Below are positions 32,832-42,662 of a stretch of DNA of 54,523 bases, in pieces. Position 1 is the first letter of the stretch, and each line of letters starts with the position of its first letter. The DNA is taken from contig MHBI01000106.1 in the NCBI GenBank assembly GCA_001804815.1, forward strand, positions 1 through 54,523. The letters run 5' to 3'. The notes below the pieces were generated by a model. It was not told where the DNA came from. It did not search any database and saw only the letters and a program-made list of their open reading frames with translations. Origin of the DNA: Lentisphaerae bacterium GWF2_50_93 (lineage in GTDB: Bacteria; Verrucomicrobiota; Lentisphaeria; Victivallales; GWF2-50-93). A program made the position numbers and the translations under genes.

Positions 32832-35800
32832 TTATTCCTGCTTTACGACTCGCTGTATTTCTTCATCTTCCTTCATCATCTGCCCAAGCACTTTTCTATA
32901 TTCCATCGGGAACACTTTAACAAACAATGGAAGGCAATTCTCCCAGTCGTTTAAAATCTGCTCAGCTTTTTTACTGCCCGTTATCCTATAATGGTTCTCA
33001 ATTATCGTCTTAAGTTCGAATATGTCTTCAGAAAGCACAACTTGTTCAAGGTCAACCATGTCAAGATTACAGAACTCATCAAAAGTATTATCCTTGTCAA
33101 ATACATATGCAAGACCTCCGCTCATACCGGCAGCGAAATTGACACCTACGGAGCCGAGTACGACGATGCGTCCACCCGTCATGTATTCACAGCAATGGTC
33201 ACCAGCACCTTCAATGACGGCATGTGCTCCGCTGTTGCGGATGGCAAAACGCTCTCCAACCTGTCCATTTATATAGACCTCGCCGCTGGTAGCTCCATAA
33301 AGAAGAACATTTCCGGCGATTGTATTTTCTGACGGATCATAAGTTATTTTCTCTGGAGGCTTTACAATTATCTTGCCGCCTGAAAGGCCTTTGCCGAGAT
33401 AATCATTTGACTCGCCTATAAGAGTAAAAGTGATACCATGCGCAAGGAAAGCTCCGAAGCTCTGACCTGCACATCCTCTGAAAGTCAATTTTATCGTGTC
33501 GTCAGCAAGTCCGGCATTTCCATATCGCTTTGCTATTTCGTGGGACGTCATTGTCCCGACAGTCCTGTCGACATTGCAGATTGGCAGATCGAGCTCAATC
33601 GGTTTTTTAGTTTCGATGGATTTCCTGACTTTTTCAATTATTTTCATGTCATAGGTCTTTTCCATCTCGTGATCCTGCTTCTTCAGGCAGCGGACAGGCA
33701 TGCTGTTATCATATGGCCTTGCGAATATCGCGGAGAAATCAAGATTCTTCGTCTTCCAGAAATCGATGGCATCGTTCATCTCGAGGAAATCGCTTCTTCC
33801 TATGATATCTTCAAGTTTTTTAAATCCAAGTTCTGCAAGATACTCACGTATCTCCTCGGCAATCATCATGAAGAAGTTAATGACATGCTCAGGCTTGCCG
33901 TTATAGCGCTTGCGAAGCTCGGGATCCTGTGTTGCAATTCCGACAGGGCATGTATTCTTATGGCATTTGCGCATCATGACGCATCCGCAGACTACAAGGG
34001 CTCCTGTAGCAAACCCGAATTCTTCGGCGCCAAGCATGGCTCCTATGACTACATCCCTCCCTGTTTTCATCTGTCCATCCGCCTGAACCCTGATCTTATC
34101 CCTAAGATGATTGAGGACAAGGGTTTGCTGTGTTTCTGCAAGTCCGAGCTCCCAAGGAAGACCGGCATGCTTGATGGAAGAAAGAGGAGAAGCACCTGTA
34201 CCACCGTCATGGCCACTTATGAGCACCATGTCGGCATGGGCTTTCGCAACTCCGGCTGCTATCGTCCCGACCCCGACTTCAGATACCAGTTTAACTGAAA
34301 TCCTTGCCGATGGATTTGAGTTCTTAAGGTCATATATGAGCTGTTTGAGGTCTTCGATCGAATAGATGTCATGATGTGGCGGGGGTGAAATCAGAGTGAC
34401 GCCGGGAGTTGAGTGCCTTACCCTTGCTATCACCTTGTTGACTTTATGACCGGGAAGCTGTCCGCCTTCACCGGGCTTTGCACCCTGTGCAATTTTGATC
34501 TGGAGTTCCCTGGCATTTGCAAGATATTCAATAGTGACGCCGAACCTGCCGCTGGCAATCTGTTTTATGGCGCTGCAGAGGCTGTCTCCATTCGGTAGAA
34601 GCTTGTATCTGGCGGGATCCTCCCCCCCTTCTCCGCTGTTGCTCATTCCGCCTAGCCGGTTCATGGCTATTGCAAGGGTCTCATGGGCTTCCTTGCTGAT
34701 GGATCCGAATGACATGGCTCCGGTAACGAATCTTTTAACTATTTCTGAAGCCGGCTCCACCTCTGCGAGGGGAATTGATTTCACTTTTTTGAATTTAAAA
34801 AGCCCTCTGAGAGTGCAAAGATGCTTTTCCTGATGATTTATAAGAGAAGCGTATTGCTTATAGAGCTGATAGTCGTTTATCTTAGTAGCCTGCTGGAGCT
34901 TCATAATAGTTTCAGGAGTCCAGAGATGCTTTTCCTCTCCCTGCCTGAACATGTATTGCCCGCCCGCATCAAGGATCCTCATGCTTCCCTGTTTGGGACG
35001 ATACGCCTTTGCATATCTTGAATTCGCCTCCTTGGCGATGACGTCCAGTCCGATGCCGCTTATTCTTGAGGACGTCGCGGTGAAATATTTGTCTATAACA
35101 TGCTTATTCAGTCCAACAGCCTCGAAAATCTGGGCTCCGCGATAGCTCCTGAGGGTTGAAATCCCCATCTTGGACATGACTTTGAGGAGCCCCTTGCAGA
35201 TGGAAGTTATATAATTCTCCATCGCCGCAGTTACGTCGACTTTTTGTATGAATCCCTTGTTCACCATGTTTCCAACGACTTCCAGGGCGAGATACGGATT
35301 CACGGCGGTCGCTCCGTATCCAAGGAGAAGGGCGAAATGCATTACCTCCCTTGCCTCTCCAGTTTCAATCACTATGCTTGTATTCGTTCGAAGTCCGGAG
35401 CGGATGAGATGATGGTTGACTGCAGATACTGCCAGAAGAGACGGTATTGGAGACTTTTCCTTGGGCAGATTCTTGTCGCTGAGCACTAGAAGAGCCTTGC
35501 CTCTTCTCACTGATTCCTCTGCTTCGACGCAGAGCTTGTCAATTGCCGTTTCCAGTTCTTTTGCATCTCCACCGGAAGGGAATGATATCTTAAGCGTTAC
35601 AGACTGGAAGGATGGAAGCTGCGAAATCCGCAGGCGTTCAAGATCCTCGTTTGTAAGTATTGGATTCTTGAGTTTTACCAGATGCGCATGCTGAGGAGTC
35701 TCCTTGAGAACGTTTCCACAGTTGCCCAGGAAAGTCGTCAGACTCATCACAAGCTCCTCGCGGATCGAATCTATTGGAGGATTTGTCACCTGCGCAAAGA

Positions 35801-37391
35801 GCTGCTTGAAATAGGCGAAGAGAAGCTGTGGCTTTTCAGACAGTATGGCAAGAGCCGCGTCATTACCCATGGATCCTATGGGTTCATGTCCGGTTTCAGC
35901 CATTTCCTGGAGGATTATATTGACGTCTTCTCGGTTATAGCCGAAAAGCATTTCACGCTCAAGAAGAGTAGCCTCGTCGACCTTGACAGGAACAATTGAA
36001 TCGAAAAGCCCCTGCAGGAGGATCTTGTTCTCTTCAACCCAGCGGCGGTATGGCTGGCGTCTCGCGACATGGGCCTTGATTTCAGAGTCAAACATGACTC
36101 TTTTCTTGTCGAGATCCACGAAAATCATCTGTCCTGGGCGGAGACGGCCTTTCTTGTGTACCTTGTTCGTTGGTATGTCGAGCACTCCGGTTTCCGACGC
36201 AAGCACCATGAAATTGTCAGTGGTTATTGTGTATCTTGCAGGACGGAGCCCATTCCTGTCGAGCATCGCTCCAATTGATTTCCCATCGGAGAATGCGACT
36301 GCGGCGGGACCGTCCCAGGGTTCCATAAGTCCGGCATGGAACTCATAGAATCCCTTTAAATCATGGCTCAGCCTGTATTTCTCACCCCAGGCCTGCGGAA
36401 TGAGCATCATCATGGAATGGGGGAGCGAGCGGCCGCAGGAATTGAAAAGTTCAAGCGCATTGTCGAGGCAGGCCGAGTCGCTCTGGTTTTCCTGGATTAT
36501 AGGAAGAAGCTTCTTGATGTCCTCCCCAAACAGATCGGATTCGAAATTCTTCTCCCTGGCCTTCATCTGGTTTATGTTCCCGCGAAGAGTATTGATCTCT
36601 CCGTTATGCGCGAGATAGCGGAACGGCTGGGCGAGAGGCCATGTCGGAAAAGTATTTGTGCTGTAGCGCTGATGGATGAGGGCAAGCGCGCTTTTGAAAT
36701 CCTTGTCTGTAAGATCCGGGTAATATAGAGGAAGCTGTGTCCCTACAAGAAGCCCCTTGTAGACAATTGTCCTGCATGACATGCTAGTTATATAGAAAGG
36801 CTCCTCGGAACCAGGAATTTCAGAAACAATCTTGCCGGCCAGACGGCGTATGACATATAGCTTCCTTTCAAAAGCGTCTATATCAAGACCTTCCTTTTTC
36901 CTTCCTATAAATACCTGCTTGACAACAGGCTGGGTATCTTTGGCCAGTTTTCCAAGAGAGCTGTCATCGGTCGGGACATCCCTCCATCCCAGGACTTCAA
37001 GCCCTTCGGACTTTACGCTTTTTTCTATTGCAGCAATGCATTTTTTTGAAACTTTCTGGTCGACGGGAAGAAAAACCATGCCGACACCGTATTGTCCAGC
37101 CGGCGGAAGCTCTGTGTTCTGCGCAATCATCACCTTTCTGAAGAACTCGTCTGGAATTTGGGAAAGTATGCCTGCGCCGTCTCCGGTGTTTGCATCTCCT
37201 CCGACCGCTCCGCGGTGCAGGAGCTTGACAAGGACTTCAATGCCCTGCTCTATGATCTTGTGGGTGCGGGTCCCGTCAATATTCGCGACAAAGCCAACTC
37301 CGCAGGAGTCATGCTCATTGACGGAGTCATATAATCCCTTTTTCTCGGGATAAGAATTATTTACATTGGTCAAAGACATAAAAGAACCCAT
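32832..37391 (-). CDS. gltB: Glutamate synthase large subunit
   Basis: A 1519-residue enzyme that makes two glutamates from glutamine and 2-oxoglutarate. The N-terminal glutaminase domain should be matured to expose C30 (EHDSCGVGFVANIDGT). A central domain precedes the FMN/2-oxoglutarate domain (TGAMSFGSISKEAHETL, GGMSNSGEGGEDPARY). The [3Fe-4S] cysteines are in CVMMRKCHKNTCPVG (Cx5Cx4C). The C-terminal GXGXG beta-helix includes GATSGEVYINGQVGERFAI. Length is as expected. No good Shine-Dalgarno precedes the ATG. gltD follows 46 bases later; the divergent neighbour is the PEP-binding fusion gene. Confidence 0.96.
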   Translation of the reverse strand: MGSFMSLTNVNNSYPEKKGLYDSVNEHDSCGVGFVANIDGTRTHKIIEQGIEVLVKLLHRGAVGGDANTGDGAGILSQIPDEFFRKVMIAQNTELPPAGQYGVGMVFLPVDQKVSKKCIAAIEKSVKSEGLEVLGWRDVPTDDSSLGKLAKDTQPVVKQVFIGRKKEGLDIDAFERKLYVIRRLAGKIVSEIPGSEEPFYITSMSCRTIVYKGLLVGTQLPLYYPDLTDKDFKSALALIHQRYSTNTFPTWPLAQPFRYLAHNGEINTLRGNINQMKAREKNFESDLFGEDIKKLLPIIQENQSDSACLDNALELFNSCGRSLPHSMMMLIPQAWGEKYRLSHDLKGFYEFHAGLMEPWDGPAAVAFSDGKSIGAMLDRNGLRPARYTITTDNFMVLASETGVLDIPTNKVHKKGRLRPGQMIFVDLDKKRVMFDSEIKAHVARRQPYRRWVEENKILLQGLFDSIVPVKVDEATLLEREMLFGYNREDVNIILQEMAETGHEPIGSMGNDAALAILSEKPQLLFAYFKQLFAQVTNPPIDSIREELVMSLTTFLGNCGNVLKETPQHAHLVKLKNPILTNEDLERLRISQLPSFQSVTLKISFPSGGDAKELETAIDKLCVEAEESVRRGKALLVLSDKNLPKEKSPIPSLLAVSAVNHHLIRSGLRTNTSIVIETGEAREVMHFALLLGYGATAVNPYLALEVVGNMVNKGFIQKVDVTAAMENYITSICKGLLKVMSKMGISTLRSYRGAQIFEAVGLNKHVIDKYFTATSSRISGIGLDVIAKEANSRYAKAYRPKQGSMRILDAGGQYMFRQGEEKHLWTPETIMKLQQATKINDYQLYKQYASLINHQEKHLCTLRGLFKFKKVKSIPLAEVEPASEIVKRFVTGAMSFGSISKEAHETLAIAMNRLGGMSNSGEGGEDPARYKLLPNGDSLCSAIKQIASGRFGVTIEYLANARELQIKIAQGAKPGEGGQLPGHKVNKVIARVRHSTPGVTLISPPPHHDIYSIEDLKQLIYDLKNSNPSARISVKLVSEVGVGTIAAGVAKAHADMVLISGHDGGTGASPLSSIKHAGLPWELGLAETQQTLVLNHLRDKIRVQADGQMKTGRDVVIGAMLGAEEFGFATGALVVCGCVMMRKCHKNTCPVGIATQDPELRKRYNGKPEHVINFFMMIAEEIREYLAELGFKKLEDIIGRSDFLEMNDAIDFWKTKNLDFSAIFARPYDNSMPVRCLKKQDHEMEKTYDMKIIEKVRKSIETKKPIELDLPICNVDRTVGTMTSHEIAKRYGNAGLADDTIKLTFRGCAGQSFGAFLAHGITFTLIGESNDYLGKGLSGGKIIVKPPEKITYDPSENTIAGNVLLYGATSGEVYINGQVGERFAIRNSGAHAVIEGAGDHCCEYMTGGRIVVLGSVGVNFAAGMSGGLAYVFDKDNTFDEFCNLDMVDLEQVVLSEDIFELKTIIENHYRITGSKKAEQILNDWENCLPLFVKVFPMEYRKVLGQMMKEDEEIQRVVKQE

Positions 37392-37578
37392 CTAAACAGT
37401 TACATGAAAAGGTAATTTTATCGAAGTCCGTGTAGATTACACGAAAGAGCGATTATATCAAGTGTTTTTTTAGAATTAATTCCATCAAACAACATGATTG
37501 TTTTCCCCGTTGAATAATTGAACTTCCCAAGGTAGTTTCTGATTTATCCTAAAAAATACCATTTATCGGAGAAATATA

Positions 37579-40203
37579 ATGCAAAAAGATGAATTGAAAT
37601 TCACTTCAGGACTTCCTTCACTCGACAGGACTCTGCAGGGCATACTTGCCGGGGACAATGTAGTCTGGCAGGCCGACAATATTGATGATTACATTGCTTT
37701 TGTCTTACCTTTCTGCAAGGCTTCCGTCTCGGAAGGGAAGGACCTTGTCTATCTTAGGTTCGCCCAGCATAAACGGCTTCTCCCAAAGGACTTCAAGGCT
37801 ACATGCTATGAATTCGACCCCCAGTTGGGATTTGAACAGTTCATTTTTGATATTTTCAGGATCATTGAAAAGCATGGAAGAGGCGCCTGCTATGTATTCG
37901 ACTGCTTGTCTGATCTAGCCGTAGACTGGTACAGCGACCGCATGCTTGGGAACTTCTTCATGCTGACATGCCCATATCTTTATGATTTGGAAACCGTCGC
38001 CTATTTCCTTCTGCTCAGGAACCATCAGACTCCTGTCGCCATTGAAGCCATACATAAGACCGCTCAGGTAGTTCTTGACGTATTCAGGAAAAACGACAGG
38101 CTCTATGTTCTTCCCATAAAGGTCTGGAACCGCTTTTCCCCCAGCATGTACATGCTTCATGGATTGGAGGGGGACACGTTCAGGCCTGTCAATAAAAGCT
38201 TCATCGTTTCCGAAATACTCACAAAAGTACCCCAGCCCTGGCTTGACGCGAACATAGACCGCCAGGACGTATGGACAAACACCCTGATCCAGGCTAGAAA
38301 AATCCAGAAGAGGATCCAGCACAGCCGGGAAATGCCGGCAGAAGTGGACTCTTTCAAGAAGCAGCTCATAAAGATGATCATAACCCGGGATGAGACGGTA
38401 TCCGAGCTCTGCAAGGAATACTTTGACATTTCGGATCTCATTTCAATCTCGAAGCGCATGGTTGGAACAGGCCTTATCGGCGGTAAATCCGTCGGAATGC
38501 TCCTGGCACAGTCAATTCTAATGAAAACCAACAGGAAATGGGAGAAACGGCTGGAACCACACGACTCATTTTTTATTGGTTCAGATCTCTTTTACACATA
38601 CGTCATCGACAACGACTGCTGGTGGCAGCGGAGGCATATCCAGTTGAACCCTTCCGACCACATGTTTGAAAAAGCCGAGGAAATACAGGACAAACTTCTA
38701 AACGGCAGGTTCCCGTCAAACATAATCGACCAGTTCAGGGAAATACTGAATTATTTCGGACAATCCCCGATCATCGTAAGGTCAAGCAGTCTACTCGAGG
38801 ACGCCTATGGAAATGCATTTTCAGGCAAATATGAAAGCATATTCTGTGCAAACCATGGAACACCGGAACAGCGGCTTAAGGATTTCATAGATGCCGTAAG
38901 GAAGGTATACTCCAGCACGATGAGCAAGGACGCCCTTTCATACCGCCTGCACAGAGGCCTCCTCAACAAAGATGAACAGATGGCCCTTCTCGTCCAAAGA
39001 GTATCTGGGGAATGCTACGGAGACTACTATTTCCCGCAGATTGCCGGAGTCGGATATTCATTCAACCCGTTCGTCTGGAACAGCAAGATCGATCCTTCGG
39101 AGGGAGTATTAAGACTTGTATTCGGACTTGGAACCAGGGCTGTGGAACAGCACGGCAACGATTACACCAGGATCGTGGCCGTGAACGCCCCCCTGCTCCG
39201 TCCGGAAGCCACCTTCGAAGAAGTAAGGAAGCATACCCAGAAAATAGTTGATGTGCTTGACCTGAAGGAAAATACACATACGTCGATTCATTTCGAGGAT
39301 CTTGCGAAATCCGCAGCCTCCCTGCCAATGGAAATATTCGCTTCAAACGACACCGAAACCGAAGAAAGAGCGAAATCCATGAACTTGAAGAATGTATTCA
39401 CGTGGATTCTCACTTTCGACAACCTGCTGTCCAACACCAAGTTCATCAATGACATGCAGAAGATAATGAAGACCCTTGAAAACGCATACAAGCATCCTGT
39501 CGACATTGAATTCACCGGGAACTTCATTGATGAAGACAACTACAGGATAAACATAGTCCAATGCAGGCCTTTCCAGTTCACCAGGGAAGTCCGCGAAATA
39601 CAGAGTCCTAAAAATGTAAAGAGGGAAAACATACTTCTGAAGACATGCGGTCCGATAATCGGGCAGAGCGTCTCAAGACAGATAGACAGGATAATTTACA
39701 TTCTCCCCTCGAAGTACGGAGAGATGTCCATGCAGGACCGTTATTCCGTCGCCCGCATCATAGGAGACATAACAAACCTGGAAAGTAAAAAAGGAGAGAA
39801 GCTGAAAATCCTCCTGATAGGGCCCGGAAGATGGGGAACCAAGATGCCTGCGCTTGGCATACCGGTCTCATTCGCGCAGATAAAAAATGCCTCAGTCCTG
39901 TGTGAAATAGTCGCAATGCATGAAGGCCTCACTCCGGACATTTCCCTTGGAACCCACTTTTTCAACGATCTCGTCGAGATGGAAATCCTCTATATGGCGG
40001 TATATCCCAAAAACAAGGATTATATCCTGAATGAAAAACTCCTCATGGGAGCACCAAACAAGCTTGCGTCTCTGATCCCCGACTCAAAGAACTGGACGGA
40101 TTCCATATATGTGGCGGACACCGCTGAAATGAAGGACGGATATACCGTGTTCATGCATGTTAACGCACTGATCCAGAAGGGAATAGTGCTAATTTCAAAG
40201 TGA
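37579..40203 (+). CDS. KaiC/RecA-like domain fused to PEP/pyruvate-binding domain
   Basis: An 874-residue soluble protein. The first 240 residues resemble a RecA/KaiC fold: SGLPSLDRTLQGILAGDNVVW corresponds to the start, but the P-loop GxxxxGKT is missing (WQADNIDD), so ATP hydrolysis here is unlikely. Residues about 290-590 are the PPDK/PEP-synthase ATP-grasp domain (GTGLIGGKSVGML, PIIVRSSSLLEDAYGNAFSG with the key Arg, LVFGLGTRAVEQH). The C-terminal part (about 745-874) has LLIGPGRWGTKMPALGIP and GTHFFNDLVE. The histidine-swivelling and PEP-barrel domains of true PEP synthase are absent, so it is probably a regulator or a two-part phosphotransferase. It diverges from gltB. Confidence 0.75.
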   Translation: MQKDELKFTSGLPSLDRTLQGILAGDNVVWQADNIDDYIAFVLPFCKASVSEGKDLVYLRFAQHKRLLPKDFKATCYEFDPQLGFEQFIFDIFRIIEKHGRGACYVFDCLSDLAVDWYSDRMLGNFFMLTCPYLYDLETVAYFLLLRNHQTPVAIEAIHKTAQVVLDVFRKNDRLYVLPIKVWNRFSPSMYMLHGLEGDTFRPVNKSFIVSEILTKVPQPWLDANIDRQDVWTNTLIQARKIQKRIQHSREMPAEVDSFKKQLIKMIITRDETVSELCKEYFDISDLISISKRMVGTGLIGGKSVGMLLAQSILMKTNRKWEKRLEPHDSFFIGSDLFYTYVIDNDCWWQRRHIQLNPSDHMFEKAEEIQDKLLNGRFPSNIIDQFREILNYFGQSPIIVRSSSLLEDAYGNAFSGKYESIFCANHGTPEQRLKDFIDAVRKVYSSTMSKDALSYRLHRGLLNKDEQMALLVQRVSGECYGDYYFPQIAGVGYSFNPFVWNSKIDPSEGVLRLVFGLGTRAVEQHGNDYTRIVAVNAPLLRPEATFEEVRKHTQKIVDVLDLKENTHTSIHFEDLAKSAASLPMEIFASNDTETEERAKSMNLKNVFTWILTFDNLLSNTKFINDMQKIMKTLENAYKHPVDIEFTGNFIDEDNYRINIVQCRPFQFTREVREIQSPKNVKRENILLKTCGPIIGQSVSRQIDRIIYILPSKYGEMSMQDRYSVARIIGDITNLESKKGEKLKILLIGPGRWGTKMPALGIPVSFAQIKNASVLCEIVAMHEGLTPDISLGTHFFNDLVEMEILYMAVYPKNKDYILNEKLLMGAPNKLASLIPDSKNWTDSIYVADTAEMKDGYTVFMHVNALIQKGIVLISK

Positions 40204-40212
40204 GAAGGGAAG

Positions 40213-41079
40213 CTATCTCATCATCGGAATAAGGAAGATATAGAATATCGGGGCATTCAATATGAGGCTGTCAAGCAGGTCCAGAATTCCACCTATTCCT
40301 GGAATAATCATACCTGAATCCTTGACCGCCGCAATCCTTTTGAGCGAGGATTCCGCGAGATCACCCAGAAATCCTCCTATGAAAAGAATACTTCCTATCA
40401 TCACAGCTGATGGCATTGCCAGCTTATATGGAGCAGGAAGTATTTTAGCGAGATAGATTGCAACGACAATACTGAAGATCAATCCTCCAATGGTTCCTTC
40501 CCAGGATTTCTTTGGACTTATGGACGGGACTATCTTATGGTTTCCTCCAGGCATCAGCTTTGAGCTCGTGACACCGATTAGATAGGCCCCTATATCCCCG
40601 GACTTTGTTACGGCAATAAAGTACAGCAGGAGTTTCCGGCCGGCAGCATCCCTGGTTCCGTCGTCGATCAAATATATTATTATCATGAAACTCAACGGAA
40701 GCGTAATAAGGAAAAAGGCGGAAACAGAATTAAGTACCTTGTCAAGAACATCTTCCCTGTTTTTTGAAAAAAGCACAAGTATCCAGGCAATCACTGCAAA
40801 AACAATCATTATCCTAACTTCAAAAACGAGGAGGTCGGTTACACGATGGCGCATGGCGACAAGGAGAAATACCGCTGCTGCGCTGAAAAGGGATGTGAAA
40901 ATTATATATGATCTTCTGCCCACCTTGGAAATTATGTCCAGAAATTCCAAAACTGCGAAAAACGCAAAAAACATCGCTATAAAAGTAAAAATGACTTTTC
41001 CGGTGAGACCGTTGATATAAATCCCCGCAAGGATGAGAGACGTCAGGATGATCGCACTTGGCAGTCTAAGAATAAACAC
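40213..41079 (-). CDS. cdsA: Phosphatidate cytidylyltransferase
   Basis: A 288-residue membrane protein with eight or so helices that makes CDP-diacylglycerol from phosphatidate and CTP. It contains SPKKSWEGTIGGL and GGFLGDLAESSLKRIAAVKDS. In the C-terminal signature the usual PGHGGxLDRxDS reads PGIGGILDLLDS, so the conserved His and Arg are Ile and Leu; this variant may mark the lineage. The start is a GTG whose G is shared with the uppS stop (TAGTG). Confidence 0.9.
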   Translation of the reverse strand: MFILRLPSAIILTSLILAGIYINGLTGKVIFTFIAMFFAFFAVLEFLDIISKVGRRSYIIFTSLFSAAAVFLLVAMRHRVTDLLVFEVRIMIVFAVIAWILVLFSKNREDVLDKVLNSVSAFFLITLPLSFMIIIYLIDDGTRDAAGRKLLLYFIAVTKSGDIGAYLIGVTSSKLMPGGNHKIVPSISPKKSWEGTIGGLIFSIVVAIYLAKILPAPYKLAMPSAVMIGSILFIGGFLGDLAESSLKRIAAVKDSGMIIPGIGGILDLLDSLILNAPIFYIFLIPMMR

Positions 41080-41798
41080 TATCTTCCTCCATAACGTCTT
41101 TTGCGTGAATAAAATGCATCTATGGCTTCCTTAAGGTCCTTTTTTGAGAAATCAGGCCACAGTGTATCAGTGATCCATATCTCCGAATAGGAAATCTGCC
41201 AAAGCAGGAAATTGCTTATCCTGAACTCCCCGCTTGTCCTTATGAGCAAATCAGGATCCGGTATGTCAGGAGCATAAAGATATCTGCTGAAAAGGGCTTC
41301 GTCAATTTCCCTTGTCTTTATTTTACCTTCGGATACGTCGCCGCTGATTTTTTTGACGGCATCTACTATTTCAGTCCTTCCTCCATAGCTCAAGGCAAGA
41401 GTGAGATTGCCGCTCTTGTTATTCTCGGTCTTCTTTATGGCGTCAAGAAGTATTTTCCTAGTCTGCCAGGGGATCATTTCTATTCTTCCAATAGCCCTCA
41501 GCCTGACTCCCTCCCTGTCAATCTCATCCAGATTGCTTACAATGAAAGACCTGAGGAGTCCCATCAATCCTCCAACTTCATATTTCGATCTTTTCCAATT
41601 TTCCGTGCTGAAAGCATAGAGGGTAAGATATTCTATTCCAAATTCTTTTGCAGCTTTTACTATTTCATGGACTGTTTCCGCCCCTTTTCCATGTCCCTTC
41701 AATGCAGGCAGGCCGTGTTTTTCAGCCCATCGCTTGTTTCCATCCATTATTATGGCCACATGCCTTAATGCAGGCCTATCTGCTTTATTTGGAGCCAT
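41079..41798 (-). CDS. uppS: Isoprenyl transferase (undecaprenyl diphosphate synthase)
   Basis: A 239-residue cis-prenyltransferase making the lipid carrier for peptidoglycan and O-antigen. It opens HVAIIMDGNKRWAEKHGLPA with the catalytic Asp, then GHGKGAETV, LTLYAFSTENWKRS and the C-terminal DLLIRTSGEFRISNFLLWQ. It overlaps the SIS gene by 14 bases and cdsA by 1 base, which implies one tightly coupled operon. Confidence 0.95.
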   Translation of the reverse strand: MAPNKADRPALRHVAIIMDGNKRWAEKHGLPALKGHGKGAETVHEIVKAAKEFGIEYLTLYAFSTENWKRSKYEVGGLMGLLRSFIVSNLDEIDREGVRLRAIGRIEMIPWQTRKILLDAIKKTENNKSGNLTLALSYGGRTEIVDAVKKISGDVSEGKIKTREIDEALFSRYLYAPDIPDPDLLIRTSGEFRISNFLLWQISYSEIWITDTLWPDFSKKDLKEAIDAFYSRKRRYGGR

Positions 41799-42426
41799 AG
41801 AAATGTTCCTCTATCATTGCGCACAGTGCGTGATATATGGGAAGATGGTATTCCTGTATCACATATGTCTTGTCGGAAGGCACCTTTATGCAGCAGTCGG
41901 CCAGCTTCACACATTTCCCTTCACCCGAACCTGTCATGAGAATGCTCTTGATTCCCTTTATCTTAGCGACTTTTAGCGCATTGAGTACATTGACGGCGTT
42001 TCCAGAAGAAGAAAGACCAATGAGCACATCGCCCTTTTTACCAAGGACATGCAGCTGCTGGGCATATACCATGAAAGGAGATGAATCGTTGGAGAATGCC
42101 GTGACAAATGCAGGGTTGCTGTTCAGTGCAATTGATTTTACTCCGTCCTCAAGTCCGTCGCATATTTTTTCGCCTTCATCATCTCCAAAAATCCTTATAG
42201 CATCCTCTCTGAACTTGCCTGAAGCCTTCCTTCTTATCATAAAACTCTTCAGGAATTCCCCGGTTATATGGTCCGCATCGGATGCGCTTCCACCATTTCC
42301 GCAGGTAAAAACAGTTCCTTCCTTTTCAATTGAGTTCTTCAGTATTGAAAAAGCTTCCGATATGCTATACTCTATCCCTTGGAGCGGAGGATATCTCTGG
42401 TACAGGTCTGATATGCTGTATTTCAT
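41785..42426 (-). CDS. SIS-domain phosphosugar isomerase (GmhA-like)
   Basis: A 213-residue SIS-domain protein close to sedoheptulose-7-phosphate isomerase GmhA, which starts heptose synthesis for lipopolysaccharide. Signatures include TCGNGGSASDADHITGEF, VLIGLSSSGNAVNVLNAL and VQEYHLPIYHALC (the last reading VIQEYHL). GmhA proteins share the GNGGSA and SSSGNS motifs. It leads the operon with uppS and cdsA, all envelope-related, supporting a heptose or related role. The start has no strong ribosome site. Confidence 0.8.
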   Translation of the reverse strand: MKYSISDLYQRYPPLQGIEYSISEAFSILKNSIEKEGTVFTCGNGGSASDADHITGEFLKSFMIRRKASGKFREDAIRIFGDDEGEKICDGLEDGVKSIALNSNPAFVTAFSNDSSPFMVYAQQLHVLGKKGDVLIGLSSSGNAVNVLNALKVAKIKGIKSILMTGSGEGKCVKLADCCIKVPSDKTYVIQEYHLPIYHALCAMIEEHFYGSK

Positions 42427-42459
42427 TTTAAACTCCGGATAAAATGTTTTTTGACAACA

Positions 42460-42468
42460 TGTGCATAA
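42460..42468 (-). promoter_or_regulatory. DnaA box in the AT-rich gap before dnaN
   Basis: TGTGCATAA, that is TTATGCACA on the minus strand, fits the TTATNCACA consensus. It lies at the left end of a 236-base, very A/T-rich gap (42427-42662) between two divergent operons, one starting with dnaN. Confidence 0.45.
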
Positions 42469-42662
42469 TTATATGTAATTCCATTTAATTTACATTATTA
42501 GAATTATTAATCACAAGTTATTAATATATAAATTTTGAATGATTTCAGGTTAATTTAGATTTTATTAACAAAATTAACAGGATATAATACGAATCTTATA
42601 TAATTTTATAATATATAAAATATAAGAAGAAAAAATATACATAAAGGAAAGGACGTGTTTCT
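42469..42662. promoter_or_regulatory. AT-rich region before dnaN-recF, candidate promoter or unwinding region
   Basis: Long runs of A and T with few G/C residues, including TATAAT at 42583-42588 and stretches such as TATATAATTTTATAATAT around 42598-42617. A GGAAAGGA ribosome site precedes the dnaN start. The composition would suit DNA unwinding, but clustered DnaA boxes are missing and no dnaA gene is adjacent. Confidence 0.4.
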
